NCBI GenBank assembly: GCA_021851345.1
Contig: JAJZEQ010000219.1
Location: forward strand, 1-40,037
Source of the DNA: Pseudomonadota bacterium
GTDB taxonomy: Bacteria; Pseudomonadota; Gammaproteobacteria; Burkholderiales; Gallionellaceae
Length of the DNA: 40,037 nt
Direction: 5' to 3'
Shown: positions 1-7,402 of the stretch, one piece after another
How the letters are laid out: the number at the start of each line of letters is the position of its first letter
Numbering within the stretch: position 1 is the stretch's first letter
Translations under genes and position numbers: made by a program
Notes under the pieces: model-generated
What the model was told of the DNA's origin: nothing
Databases searched by the model: none
Seen by the model: only the letters and a program-made list of their open reading frames with translations

Positions 1-336
1 CGGGGCCTTGAGCTCTTCCAGCGACAGAATCTTTGAAGGGATGGTGCGCATGACTGCGCCTGCGCCGCGATTCTGTATAAAGGCATTAACGCGAAAACGG
101 GCCAGCCCGGGAACCTCGAAAGAGAAATCGACTTCCTTGTTCTCCTCGTAGAATTTGCGCTGCTGGTCGTTCATGATGTCATACACCAGGCTATGCACTT
201 CCTTGTGTTCCATCGCGGGCAGGTTGATCCGGCGTATATCACCGTGCACGCGGATCATGGGAGGCAGGCCGGCGGAAAGATGCAAGTCGGACGCTTTGTT
301 TTTGACGCTGAAGGCAAGCAGTTCGGTGATATCCAT
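1..336 (-). CDS. pilT: Twitching motility ATPase PilT, N-terminal part (runs off the window)
   Basis: The reverse strand from the ATG at 336 reads MDITELLAFSVKNKASDLHL and continues open for 112 codons to the window edge. The SDLHLSAG and PPMIRVHGDIRRI stretches and the following EVDFSFEVPGLARFRVN segment are the PAS-like N-terminal domain of PilT-type retraction ATPases, which power type IV pilus disassembly at the inner membrane. The Walker motifs lie outside the window, so PilU or another PilT paralogue is not strictly excluded. The position beside divergent yggS-proC is the usual place for pilT in beta- and gammaproteobacteria, which favours PilT itself. The ORF track missed it because it has no stop inside the window. 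Confidence 0.9.
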   Translation of the reverse strand, partial: MDITELLAFSVKNKASDLHLSAGLPPMIRVHGDIRRINLPAMEHKEVHSLVYDIMNDQQRKFYEENKEVDFSFEVPGLARFRVNAFIQNRGAGAVMRTIPSKILSLEELKAP

Positions 337-359
337 TATAATCGTCCCGGTTTGATGTA

Positions 360-388
360 GCGGCCCGGGCAGACAATCACCGGGCCGC
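360..388. repeat. Perfect 9-bp inverted repeat in the pilT-yggS spacer
   Basis: GCGGCCCGG at 360-368 is repeated as its exact reverse complement at 380-388 around an 11-base loop. It sits in the 84-bp spacer between the divergent starts of pilT and yggS. It could be an operator, part of the 5' leader of either transcript, or a structural hairpin. No T tract follows on either strand, so a terminator is unlikely. Confidence 0.55.
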
Positions 389-420
389 GCGAATTAAAGT
401 GGTCTGCGACGCGCGAGATT

Positions 421-1122
421 ATGACAACAATCACTTCCAACTTGCAAGCAGTGCGCGACGCGATAGCGGCAGCTGCTGCCGAGGCGAGTCGCAAAACCAG
501 TGACATTCATTTGCTTGCCGTCAGCAAGACCTTTGCGGCAACGGCATTGCGCGAGGCATACCGCGCAGGGCAGACATGTTTTGCGGAAAGCTATGTGCAG
601 GAGGCGCTGGACAAGATCGCCGCGCTGAACGATATACCGATAGAATGGCACTATATCGGCCCGGTTCAAAGCAACAAGACCCGCACCATCGCGGAGAATT
701 TTGCCTGGGTACACAGCGTGGACAGACTGAAGATTGCCGAACGCCTGTCCGGGCAACGGCCTGCTCAACTTCCGCCGCTGCGAATATGCCTGCAGGTCAA
801 CATCAGCATGGAGGCCAGCAAAAGCGGTGTGGCTCCGGATGAACTCGATGCCTTGGCGCAGGCCGTCGCGCAACTGCCCGGCTTGAAATTGCGCGGCCTG
901 ATGGCGGTTCCCGCGCCCAGCGATGATGCTGTTGTCCAGCGCGCGCCCTTCGCGCAGTTGCGTGAAATGCGCGACCGGCTGAACCGGCAGGGCTTGCAGC
1001 TGGATACGCTGTCTATGGGCATGTCGCATGATTTTGCCGCCGCGATAGCCGAAGGTGCGACTATAGTGCGCATCGGCACGGCAATCTTTGGCGACCGGAT
1101 TTATTTGGGGGAAACACCATGA
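421..1122 (+). CDS. yggS: YggS/PROSC family pyridoxal phosphate homeostasis protein
   Basis: The 233-residue product has the usual length and fold markers of the YggS/PLPBP family, which binds PLP without known enzymatic activity and buffers vitamin B6 and amino-acid pools in the cytosol. The PLP lysine is K36 in LLAVSKT; WHYIGPVQSNKTR and the C-terminal LSMGMSHDFAAAI/GATIVRIGTAIFG phosphate-binding segments are intact. The family motif usually written as FGENYVQE is FAESYVQE here, a mild deviation. It is the first gene of an operon: its stop overlaps the proC start in an ATGA arrangement. The yggS-proC-yggT order is a classic conserved cluster and supports a link to proline and PLP metabolism. 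Confidence 0.95.
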   Translation: MTTITSNLQAVRDAIAAAAAEASRKTSDIHLLAVSKTFAATALREAYRAGQTCFAESYVQEALDKIAALNDIPIEWHYIGPVQSNKTRTIAENFAWVHSVDRLKIAERLSGQRPAQLPPLRICLQVNISMEASKSGVAPDELDALAQAVAQLPGLKLRGLMAVPAPSDDAVVQRAPFAQLREMRDRLNRQGLQLDTLSMGMSHDFAAAIAEGATIVRIGTAIFGDRIYLGETP

Positions 1123-1928
1123 ATATTTGCTTCATCGGCGGCGGCAACATGGCGACCGCGTTGATCGGCGGCCTGCTCGGCAGGGGATTTTCTGCCGCCC
1201 AAATCAGCGTGGTGGAAATCAACGCGGAAAACCGTGACCGGCTGGGACGCGATTTTTCGGTGCATACATTTGCGGACATTGCCAAAGGAATTGCGGGCAG
1301 CGATATCATCGTCTTCGCCGTCAAGCCGCAACAATTGCGCGAAGTAGCACAACAACTTTCCGTATTATTGTCGGGGCAGCTGCTGATCTCCATCGCGGCA
1401 GGCATCCTGGCAGAGGATCTTGCGCGCTGGTCGAACAGCCTGGCGATAGTTCGCGCGATGCCCAACACGCCCGCACTGATCCAAAGCGGCATGACCGGTT
1501 TATACGCAATGCCCGCAGTCACTGCCGCGCAGCGCGAACAGGCGCAAAATATTTTATCTGCGGTCGGCGAGACTTTGTGGCTGCAGGACGAAGCCATGCT
1601 GGATGCCGTGACGGGAATTTCCGGCAGCGGCCCGGCGTACTTCTTCTATTTCATCGAGGCGCTCGAACAAGCCGGCAAGGAACTCGGCCTCCCCGTACAA
1701 ACCGCGCGCAAGCTTGCCCTGGAAACCGCCTTTGGCGCGGCCAGGCTGGCACGTGAAAGCACGGAGGGCCCGGCCACACTACGCGCCCGCGTCACGTCGA
1801 AGAACGGCACCACCGAACGCGCGCTGCTGAGCATGGAAACCAACCAGGTCAAACAGCACATCATCACCGCGGCAAAGGCTGCCGCAACCCGCTCGCGCGA
1901 AATGGGCGAAGAACTGGGGAAAGCATGA
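1119..1928 (+). CDS. proC: Pyrroline-5-carboxylate reductase
   Basis: ProC catalyses the last step of proline synthesis, the NAD(P)H-dependent reduction of 1-pyrroline-5-carboxylate. The 269-residue protein begins with the Rossmann motif FIGGGNMATALIGGLL, has the cofactor-site AVKPQ and RAMPNTPA segments, and carries the C-terminal family signature TGISGSGPAYFFYFIEAL. Length and motif order match complete family members. The start overlaps the yggS stop by four bases (ATGA), and the stop overlaps the yggT ATG in the same way, so translational coupling along the operon is likely. Nothing unusual was seen. Confidence 0.97.
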   Translation: MNICFIGGGNMATALIGGLLGRGFSAAQISVVEINAENRDRLGRDFSVHTFADIAKGIAGSDIIVFAVKPQQLREVAQQLSVLLSGQLLISIAAGILAEDLARWSNSLAIVRAMPNTPALIQSGMTGLYAMPAVTAAQREQAQNILSAVGETLWLQDEAMLDAVTGISGSGPAYFFYFIEALEQAGKELGLPVQTARKLALETAFGAARLARESTEGPATLRARVTSKNGTTERALLSMETNQVKQHIITAAKAAATRSREMGEELGKA

Positions 1929-2494
1929 TGCTCAATCAAACCCTGCAATTTTTGCTTGATATCTTCGTGCAGGGATTCGCCGGTGTGCTGCTGTTCCGTT
2001 TTCTGCTGCAATGGCTGCGCGCCCCGATGCGCAATCCGGCCGGCGAATTCATCATGGCGGTCAGCAATTTTGCGGTGTTGCGCGCGCGCCGCTTCATCCC
2101 TCCGGTGTGGCGGCTGGATAGCGCCAGTTTCCTGCTTGCGCTGGTCGTGGAGTTCATCTATTCGGGCTTGACGCTGTGGCTGCAGGGCTATCCGTTCGTG
2201 CATTTCCCGCTGTTCGGGCTGTTGGCGTGGAGCGCGGTGAAACTCATCAAGATCAGTGTGTACCTGCTGATGAGCGCGATGGTGGCGCAGGCGATCCTGT
2301 CCTGGGTCAATCCCTACACCCCGCTGGCCCCGCTGCTTGCCGCAATCACCCAGCGCTTTTTGCGGCCGCTGCAGCGCATTGTCCCGCCGATCGGCAACGT
2401 GGATTTGTCATCGCTACTGCTTCTGGTGATCTGCCAGATCATACTGCTGGTACCCATGGCTATGCTGGAAAGCCTGGCAGTCCGGTTGCTTTGA
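1925..2494 (+). CDS. yggT: YggT family integral membrane protein
   Basis: This 189-residue hydrophobic protein has the two YggT repeats: each combines membrane segments (FLLDIFVQGFAGVLLFRFLL; LLMSAMVAQAILSWVNP) with the loop in which P-x-R-F-I-P-P or LRPLQRIVPP follows the helix. The C-terminal VDLSSLLLLVICQIIL is typical. YggT proteins are inner-membrane proteins with no firmly assigned biochemical role; links to osmotic or K+ stress and to cell division have been suggested for relatives. The ATGATG start overlaps proC, and the TGATG end overlaps the next gene by one base. The family call is secure; the function is unknown. Confidence 0.92.
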   Translation: MMLNQTLQFLLDIFVQGFAGVLLFRFLLQWLRAPMRNPAGEFIMAVSNFAVLRARRFIPPVWRLDSASFLLALVVEFIYSGLTLWLQGYPFVHFPLFGLLAWSAVKLIKISVYLLMSAMVAQAILSWVNPYTPLAPLLAAITQRFLRPLQRIVPPIGNVDLSSLLLLVICQIILLVPMAMLESLAVRLL

Positions 2495-2787
2495 TGCAGC
2501 CTGCCTGGTATCGCCGCGACGGGGAAGCCATCACGCTGACGCTGCATGTCCATCCGGGCGCAAGGCACAGCGAAATTGTCGGACTGCACGGTGAGGCACT
2601 CAAGATAAAGCTGGCCGCGCCGCCTATCGAAGGTCGGGCCAATGCGGCGCTGCTGAAATTCATCGCAGAATTGTTCGGCGTTCCGCTGCGCAATGCCGAA
2701 CTCAGGCAGGGCGGGCAATCGCGGCACAAGGTGGTCAGGGTGACCGGCAGCAAAGTTGCGCCGGAAAGCCTGTTGGCAGAAAAATAA
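2494..2787 (+). CDS. DUF167 / YggU family protein
   Basis: The ORF track lists a longer frame from 2176, but that part is a shadow of yggT. The real start is the ATG at 2494 in a TGATG junction, giving 97 residues beginning MQPAWYRRDGEAITLTLHVH. The motifs HPGARHSEIVG, LKIKLAAPPIEGRANAALLKF and the basic SRHKVVRVTG near the end define the DUF167/YggU family, small cytosolic proteins of unknown function. It is the fourth gene of the yggS operon, as in many proteobacteria where YggU follows YggT. Confidence 0.93.
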   Translation: MQPAWYRRDGEAITLTLHVHPGARHSEIVGLHGEALKIKLAAPPIEGRANAALLKFIAELFGVPLRNAELRQGGQSRHKVVRVTGSKVAPESLLAEK

Positions 2788-2813
2788 GAATTACCGCATA
2801 TCGGGAGGGCAGC

Positions 2814-3245
2814 ATGAAAGAAACCTTGAAGCCGGGTATCAGATACGAGCACAAGTTTGTGGTTCCCCGGTCAAAAACTGTTCCCGCGCTGTATCCGGAA
2901 TCGCCTGAGTTTGTGGCGATGCCGGAAGTATTTGCAACCGGTTTTCTGGTGGGCCTGCTCGAATGGGCCTGCATCAAGGCGATCAATCCTTATCTGGACT
3001 GGCCGCGGGAACAGACCGTTGGAACCCACATCAACGTCAGCCATGAGGCCGCTACGCCACCGGGCCTGGAGGTAACCGCATCGGTCGAATTGATTGCAGT
3101 CGAGGGGAAAAAACTTGCTTTCAAGGTGCAGGCGCACGATGGGGTGGACCTGATTTCAACAGGATTGCATGAACGCTACGTCATCAACAGGGAGAGATTC
3201 AGTGAAAAAGTTGGCGCGAAGCAAACAGCTGCAAGCAAGCGCTGA
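2814..3245 (+). CDS. FlK-like hotdog thioesterase
   Basis: The 143-residue protein has the single hotdog domain of the fluoroacetyl-CoA thioesterase (FlK) family. Residues corresponding to the FlK catalytic set are in place: T42 in VFATG, E50 in LLEWACI and H77 in VSHEAATP. FlK itself hydrolyses fluoroacetyl-CoA in Streptomyces cattleya; most bacterial relatives have unknown acyl-CoA substrates, so fluoroacetate resistance should not be assumed. A strong Shine-Dalgarno GGGAGGG lies about 6 bases before the ATG. The gene is 26 bp downstream of the DUF167 gene on the same strand and may be the last gene of that operon. Confidence 0.85.
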   Translation: MKETLKPGIRYEHKFVVPRSKTVPALYPESPEFVAMPEVFATGFLVGLLEWACIKAINPYLDWPREQTVGTHINVSHEAATPPGLEVTASVELIAVEGKKLAFKVQAHDGVDLISTGLHERYVINRERFSEKVGAKQTAASKR

Positions 3246-3375
3246 GCAAGTTTGTTCGTCGCAATAACCGTAGCCGGGACAGCATATCCCTGAAGCACAG
3301 GTTCGATAATTGGGTTCCTGCTTGCGGGCAATCCGGCCTTCCCTTGTCCATGCAGGTTTTCCTGCCTGAGCCGGG

Positions 3376-5082
3376 TTAAAACTCCTTCCAGTCACCGTCA
3401 CTGTCTGCGTTTGATTTTCTGGACAATCTGTTCTCCCCCCCCGGGGTACCTTCCTTTCTGGCCGGTGTTGGCGAAACAAGCCGCGAGGGGCGATGTGCAT
3501 TGCCTGGCTTCCCCGCGAAAGTAACCGCGGCTTGCGGCGAAATGGCGACGTTCTCTTTGTCCAGACTGAAAGCGCTGACCGCGTGGGTCAGTGCTTCAGC
3601 CTGCGCCAGCATGGATTCCGCAGCCGCGGCCGCCTGTTCCACCAGCGCGGCGTTCTGCTGCGTCATGTCGTCCATTTGCACAATCGCCTGATTGACTTCC
3701 TCTATGCCCGCGCTCTGCTCGCTCGAGGCCGCCGAGATCTCGGCCATGATGTCGGTCACCCGTTTCACCGCCATGACCACCTCGTTCATCGTGGCACCGG
3801 CCTGGCCCACCTGCCGGGAGCCGGTATCCACCTTGCCCACCGAGTCGTCGATCAGAACCTTGATCTCCTTGGCCGCTGCCGCCGAGCGCTGCGCCAGGTT
3901 GCGCACCTCGGATGCCACTACCGCGAAGCCGCGCCCCTGCTCTCCTGCGCGCGCCGCTTCCACGGCGGCATTCAGCGCCAGGATGTTGGTCTGGAAGGCA
4001 ATGCCTTCGATCACGCCTATGATGTCGGCGATCTTCTTCGAACTGGTGCTGATCAGGGCCATGGTGTCGACGACTTCGTTCACCGCCTTGCCGCCCTTGA
4101 TCGCGATATCCGAGGCGTTGACCGACAACTGCCTGGCCTGCTTGGCGTTTTCGGCGTTCTGCTTCACGGTCGAGGTCAGCTCTTCCATGCTGGAGGCGGT
4201 CTCTTCCAGGCTGGACGCCTGTTGTTCGGTGCGCTGCGACAGGTCGCTGTTGCCCGCAGCAATTTCCCGGGCGGCGGTGGTAATGGATTCGGTAGCGTAG
4301 CTCACTTCGCCGACGATACCGCCCAGGCTGGCATTCATGTCCTTCAACGCTTGCAGCAACTGGCCCGTCTCATCCCTGGACTTTACTTCGATAACATGGG
4401 TCAGGTTGCCTTTGGCGACCGAACCCGCCACCCTGGCCGCATCTTCCAGCGGACGGGTGATGCTGATCGTCGAGTACCGGGCGAACAACACGCTCAGCAC
4501 GATAGTCAATACACCGATAAAAATCGTTTCCGCCTGGCCGCTGTCGGCCGTCTTGTATACCGAACCGGAAGCTGCCTGTATTTCATCCCGAACTACCGCA
4601 AGCAACTCGTCGAATGCGAGACCGAGCGGCCTGTCCGCCCCCTTGATCCGCTGGTCGATTTCCTCGATAGACGCACCCGATGCTTTCATCTCAACGACTT
4701 TTTTCATCGCCGCACGGTATTCTTCGCTGGCAGTTTTTATATGCTGCAATGCCGATTTTTCGCGCTCGTTCATCTCTCCGTGATTAATGGCATAGCGGGC
4801 AGCATCCTGGTCTACCGCTGCCATCGCAGCTGCAAATTGCCGGTCATAATCCTGGCCGCGCAGCAGATAATCCTTGAACAGGTGAATCCCGTCGCCAAGA
4901 TCTTCCTTGCCTTTGTGAGCCGCAGTGTATTTCTCCAAAGATATGGATTGGAACTCCCCCCACCGGTTTGCCAGGTTTTTGTCAGCCAGATACGACACCA
5001 ATAGCTGTATGAATGTCAGCACGATGACAATGCCGAAAGTGATGGCCAGACGATGTCCGATTTTAAAGTTGGTCAATTTCAT
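3376..5082 (-). CDS. Methyl-accepting chemotaxis protein with C-terminal adaptor-binding pentapeptide
   Basis: The frame is open from 5163, but the [17 protein letters not shown] start at 5082, preceded by GGAGCAAGA, is preferred, giving 568 residues. Order of parts: transmembrane helix 1 (about residues 11-33), a four-helix-bundle periplasmic sensor, transmembrane helix 2 (about 190-210), a HAMP domain ([20 protein letters not shown]), and the methyl-accepting coiled coil with the CheA/CheW tip [20 protein letters not shown]. The protein ends DWKEF, a match to the xWxxF pentapeptide that tethers CheR/CheB in high-abundance receptors. The ligand is not predictable. No chemotaxis genes are adjacent. 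Its promoter must lie within or next to the MITE at 5131, only 48 bp upstream. Confidence 0.95.
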   Translation of the reverse strand: MKLTNFKIGHRLAITFGIVIVLTFIQLLVSYLADKNLANRWGEFQSISLEKYTAAHKGKEDLGDGIHLFKDYLLRGQDYDRQFAAAMAAVDQDAARYAINHGEMNEREKSALQHIKTASEEYRAAMKKVVEMKASGASIEEIDQRIKGADRPLGLAFDELLAVVRDEIQAASGSVYKTADSGQAETIFIGVLTIVLSVLFARYSTISITRPLEDAARVAGSVAKGNLTHVIEVKSRDETGQLLQALKDMNASLGGIVGEVSYATESITTAAREIAAGNSDLSQRTEQQASSLEETASSMEELTSTVKQNAENAKQARQLSVNASDIAIKGGKAVNEVVDTMALISTSSKKIADIIGVIEGIAFQTNILALNAAVEAARAGEQGRGFAVVASEVRNLAQRSAAAAKEIKVLIDDSVGKVDTGSRQVGQAGATMNEVVMAVKRVTDIMAEISAASSEQSAGIEEVNQAIVQMDDMTQQNAALVEQAAAAAESMLAQAEALTHAVSAFSLDKENVAISPQAAVTFAGKPGNAHRPSRLVSPTPARKEGTPGGENRLSRKSNADSDGDWKEF

Positions 5083-5130
5083 TCTTGCTCCATTATTTTG
5101 CCAGCCCGGGGAACTGCCACCCCGCCGATT

Positions 5131-5667
5131 TATTGAGGTTTTCATATTTGATGACAGTGACACATCTTTCTGAATGCAGTAAGGGGGAATTAAAAAACTG
5201 GCACGTCATTCCCGCGAATTCGGGAAATCCGGAGTGTCCCGTCTTTGCAACAAGGCTTCAGCTGCGAGCAATGGCACAAACACCTGTCATTGCGATAACC
5301 AGCGACTTGCCGGCTTGCTGGCTTATAACCAACCACTTGGCAACCGTTTTGTGGTTGCTTAGTGGGATGGCTAGTTGTTTCACCAGTCGATTGGCTATAA
5401 CCAACCACTTGGCAACCGTCTTCTGGTTGCTTAGTGGGATGGCTAGTCGTTCCACCAGTAGTTTCATCAGAAGGCGTAGCCGGCGCGGCAATCCAGAACG
5501 CCCCGTCATTGCGAGGAGGCAAAGCCGACGTGGCAATCCAGATGGTTTAAAAAAGGCATCTTGGTCTTGCTGGATTGCTTCACTTCGTTCGCAATGACGG
5601 CACTTTGAGCCCCCGCACTTCGTTCGCAATGACGGCAAGGGTGTCGTGAATTATGGAAGTATCAATA
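5131..5667 (+). mobile_element. MITE-like element, copy A (537 bp)
   Basis: The element runs from TATTGAGGTTTTCATA to ...GGAAGTATCAATA. Its ends form an imperfect terminal inverted repeat of about 27 bp: the reverse complement of the right end is TATTGATACTTCCATAATTC. Copies B (34860-35223) and C (36488-36751) share both ends. Each copy starts and ends with TA, as expected for insertion at TA dinucleotides by an IS630/Tc1-mariner-type transposase, though the TA could also be part of the repeat. There is no transposase ORF. The interior holds hairpin-forming GTCATTGCGA/GCAATCCAG repeats (about 5500-5640) and, in this copy only, the 72-bp tandem palindromes at 5324-5467. Confidence 0.75.
5324..5467 (+). 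repeat. Two tandem 72-bp palindromic units (RPE-like)
   Basis: Unit 1 (5324-5395) and unit 2 (5396-5467) both read TATAACCAACCACTTGGCAACC and continue nearly identically. Each folds into a 13-bp stem with a two-position mismatch: CCACTTGGCAACC (5333-5345; 5405-5417) pairs with GGTTGCTTAGTGG (5353-5365; 5425-5437) around a 7-base loop. A degenerate partial copy with ATAACCAGCGACTTG precedes them at about 5295. A diverged third unit lies inside the FAD oxidoreductase gene at 21472-21537. In the frame used there, both units here are also stop-free. Confidence 0.8.
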
Positions 5668-6057
5668 ATGTGCGGAAACGCACAGATGCAAACGACAGGC
5701 TCCCATAAAGTTAAAGTAATTACATGCGGTGCTTTGGTGAATCAATGGCAACGTCTCGTTTCTTGTTTTGCAGACGTTGTTTTCGATCAGCACAATGAGA
5801 CAAGCAAACCTCAATAACTGCACGTTAAAAAGGTACTACTCATGCGGCATGATGGAGCTCAGGCAGAGAAGTTTTTGCGAATTCCGCATTATTAACTGCG
5901 CGGATGCGGGTAAATATTGCAGGCACCCGAGTATCAAATATACCGAAACAATAAATCCGGTATTAATTGAAATGAGTGAGCAAGAGCAGGCTATGGATTC
6001 GGCAGCAATAATGTAGCTGCCTGGCACTTCACATAAACTAAACCGTTAAGGCGCACC
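5668..6057. other. Gene-free stretch between MITE A and the HU gene
   Basis: About 390 bp, AT-richer than its surroundings. The 82-codon ORF at 5768-6016 has no Shine-Dalgarno, no recognisable family and no coding-like composition, so it is not called. The stretch presumably carries the promoter of the HU gene pair; no convincing -35/-10 pair could be fixed by eye. TTAAGG about 8 bases before the ATG at 6058 is a usable ribosome-binding site. Confidence 0.5.
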
Positions 6058-6363
6058 ATGGATCAAGCTGAACTTATTGAAAAAATTGCAAAGGAGTTGA
6101 GCATATCCAACGCTCAATCGCAGCGCTTGCTGAAGGCAACACTGCGGGAGATTCGTGACCTGCTCCGGGTCGGGCACGCGGTAACCATCCCGCACCTGGG
6201 CACCTTCGACACGGCGACGTACGAGGAGCACCGCGGTTATCGGCCAGTCACTCATGACTTTGCGATTTTCCCAAAACGGCGCGTGCCGGTGTTTCGCACA
6301 GGCACATTGCTGCGTGAAGAAGTTTACGATATCGAATCAAACGTAGCAGGTGCGCCGACATGA
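6058..6363 (+). CDS. HU/IHF-family DNA-binding protein (divergent, 101 aa)
   Basis: The product has the HU/IHF architecture: N-terminal helices (MDQAELIEKIAKELSISNAQSQRLLKATLREI), the turn GHAVTIPHLGTF, a beta-arm region and a closing RRVPVFRTGTLLREEV helix. HU-family proteins bind and bend DNA as dimers. The arm is unusual: the canonical GRNPxTG tip reads HRGYRPVTHDFAIFP here, keeping a proline but not the normal intercalating context. It is therefore a divergent paralogue rather than the housekeeping hupB. Its stop overlaps the next gene, also HU-like, by four bases (ATGA), so the two are probably co-translated and may form a heterodimer. Confidence 0.88.
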   Translation: MDQAELIEKIAKELSISNAQSQRLLKATLREIRDLLRVGHAVTIPHLGTFDTATYEEHRGYRPVTHDFAIFPKRRVPVFRTGTLLREEVYDIESNVAGAPT

Positions 6364-7241
6364 GCGACGACAACAAGATAGCGCTTCACACCTTTGCGGA
6401 GCTGGTGGCCAGGCGAGCCAAGGTCAGCAGTGTCGAAACAGACACCTTTATCCACAAATTCGCGAAAAGCATAAGTGAAGAATTGGAGAAGGGCGGCGAC
6501 ATTCATCTGTATCACTTTGGCCGTTTCCATACGACCCATGTCAATCAACAGGCGGGGCACAATCCCAACTCCGGCGCACCTTTAACAATTCCCGAGCACT
6601 CGCGTGTCCACTTTCATCCCTACGGCGCATTGCGCTTGGCTGTCAACGCTCCTTTCAGTCAGCTGCGAATCAGGGAACTCACTCCGGACAAAACAGAATG
6701 GCGTACCAGATCCGGCTTCTGGATCTTGCTGGCGCTGCTTGTATTGCTGCTGATCGTGCTTGGCATCAGGGCCATGCGTGGAATATCCACTCAGGATTCG
6801 TCCGAAGTATCGCGCGAGATGTCATCGGATAAAGCCGTAGTAGTGCACACCGACCAAACTCCCGATACCGGCACGCCCGCCCCGGTTGCTCCCGTAGAGG
6901 CGAAAGCCACCTTAACGGCAATCGCTGCGGCGACAGGGGTTGTCGTGTCACCCGGTGATACCTTGTGGGCGATTGCCGCGAGCAGATTGGGCGATCCCTA
7001 TTGGTGGCCAGTTATCTATGCGGAAAACAGACCAGAGTTGTCCCACCGAAACCCGGATCTGATTGATAGCGGGATCACACTGCGGATACCTGCTCTGGCT
7101 GGTAGCGTGAACAGTCCCAATGTCGCGGACCTTCGTCTGAAAACGAACGCTTACCAGATGGTGGCCGACGATTACCGGAAAATCGGCAATCCTCGAGCCG
7201 CAGCGTATGAGAAGGAAGCAGCCCGCTTGCCTAAAGAATAA
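6360..7241 (+). CDS. HU domain - transmembrane helix - LysM domain protein
   Basis: The 293-residue protein joins three parts. Residues about 6-95 are an HU/IHF-like domain (FAELVARRAKVSSVETDTFI, FGRFHTTH, and the arm GHNPNSGAPLTIP, closer to canonical HU than its neighbour). Residues about 119-137 (GFWILLALLVLLLIVLGI) form one membrane span. A Ser/Thr/Pro-rich linker leads to a LysM domain at about 196-244 (SPGDTLWAIAASRLGDPYWWPVIYAEN, NPDLIDSGITLRIP). A short helical tail (NAYQMVADDYRKIGNPRAAAYEKEAARL) closes it. With no cleavable signal peptide, the expected topology is HU in the cytoplasm and LysM in the periplasm, where LysM binds peptidoglycan. A DNA-to-cell-wall tether is inferred, not shown. 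Confidence 0.85.
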   Translation: MSDDNKIALHTFAELVARRAKVSSVETDTFIHKFAKSISEELEKGGDIHLYHFGRFHTTHVNQQAGHNPNSGAPLTIPEHSRVHFHPYGALRLAVNAPFSQLRIRELTPDKTEWRTRSGFWILLALLVLLLIVLGIRAMRGISTQDSSEVSREMSSDKAVVVHTDQTPDTGTPAPVAPVEAKATLTAIAAATGVVVSPGDTLWAIAASRLGDPYWWPVIYAENRPELSHRNPDLIDSGITLRIPALAGSVNSPNVADLRLKTNAYQMVADDYRKIGNPRAAAYEKEAARLPKE

Positions 7242-7402
7242 TCGGATAGCGTAGATCAGCCTTGTGATTGCATCCCTCATTAAACTGTCATCCCGGCGAA
7301 CTGATTGCGTATGGCAATTCATCGGCCATACCGGTCATCAAGAACTTGGGCAACAAAGGCCGCTTTACACAGTTTCGGTCCCGATCTCGGCCAATGCCGA
7401 CG

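Noticed and set aside
2814-3245. Fluoroacetate resistance function for the FlK-like thioesterase
   Set aside because: The catalytic residues fit, but most relatives act on other acyl-CoAs and nothing in the context points to organofluorine metabolism.
3493-5004. 503-codon plus-strand ORF
   Set aside because: It is antisense to the MCP gene; the composition is His/Arg/Leu-rich as expected for a GC-rich shadow frame, and it has no family motif.
5324-5467. CRISPR-like repeat array
   Set aside because: Only two direct 72-bp units without unique spacers; each unit is a long palindrome and no cas genes are present.
5085-5597. 170-codon ORF across MITE A
   Set aside because: It is made almost wholly of the repeat units and starts in the MCP leader; treated as repeat sequence. 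Its open frame across the palindromes is noted as a property of the repeat.
5768-6016. 82-codon ORF before the HU gene
   Set aside because: No ribosome-binding site, no family, and composition unlike neighbouring genes.
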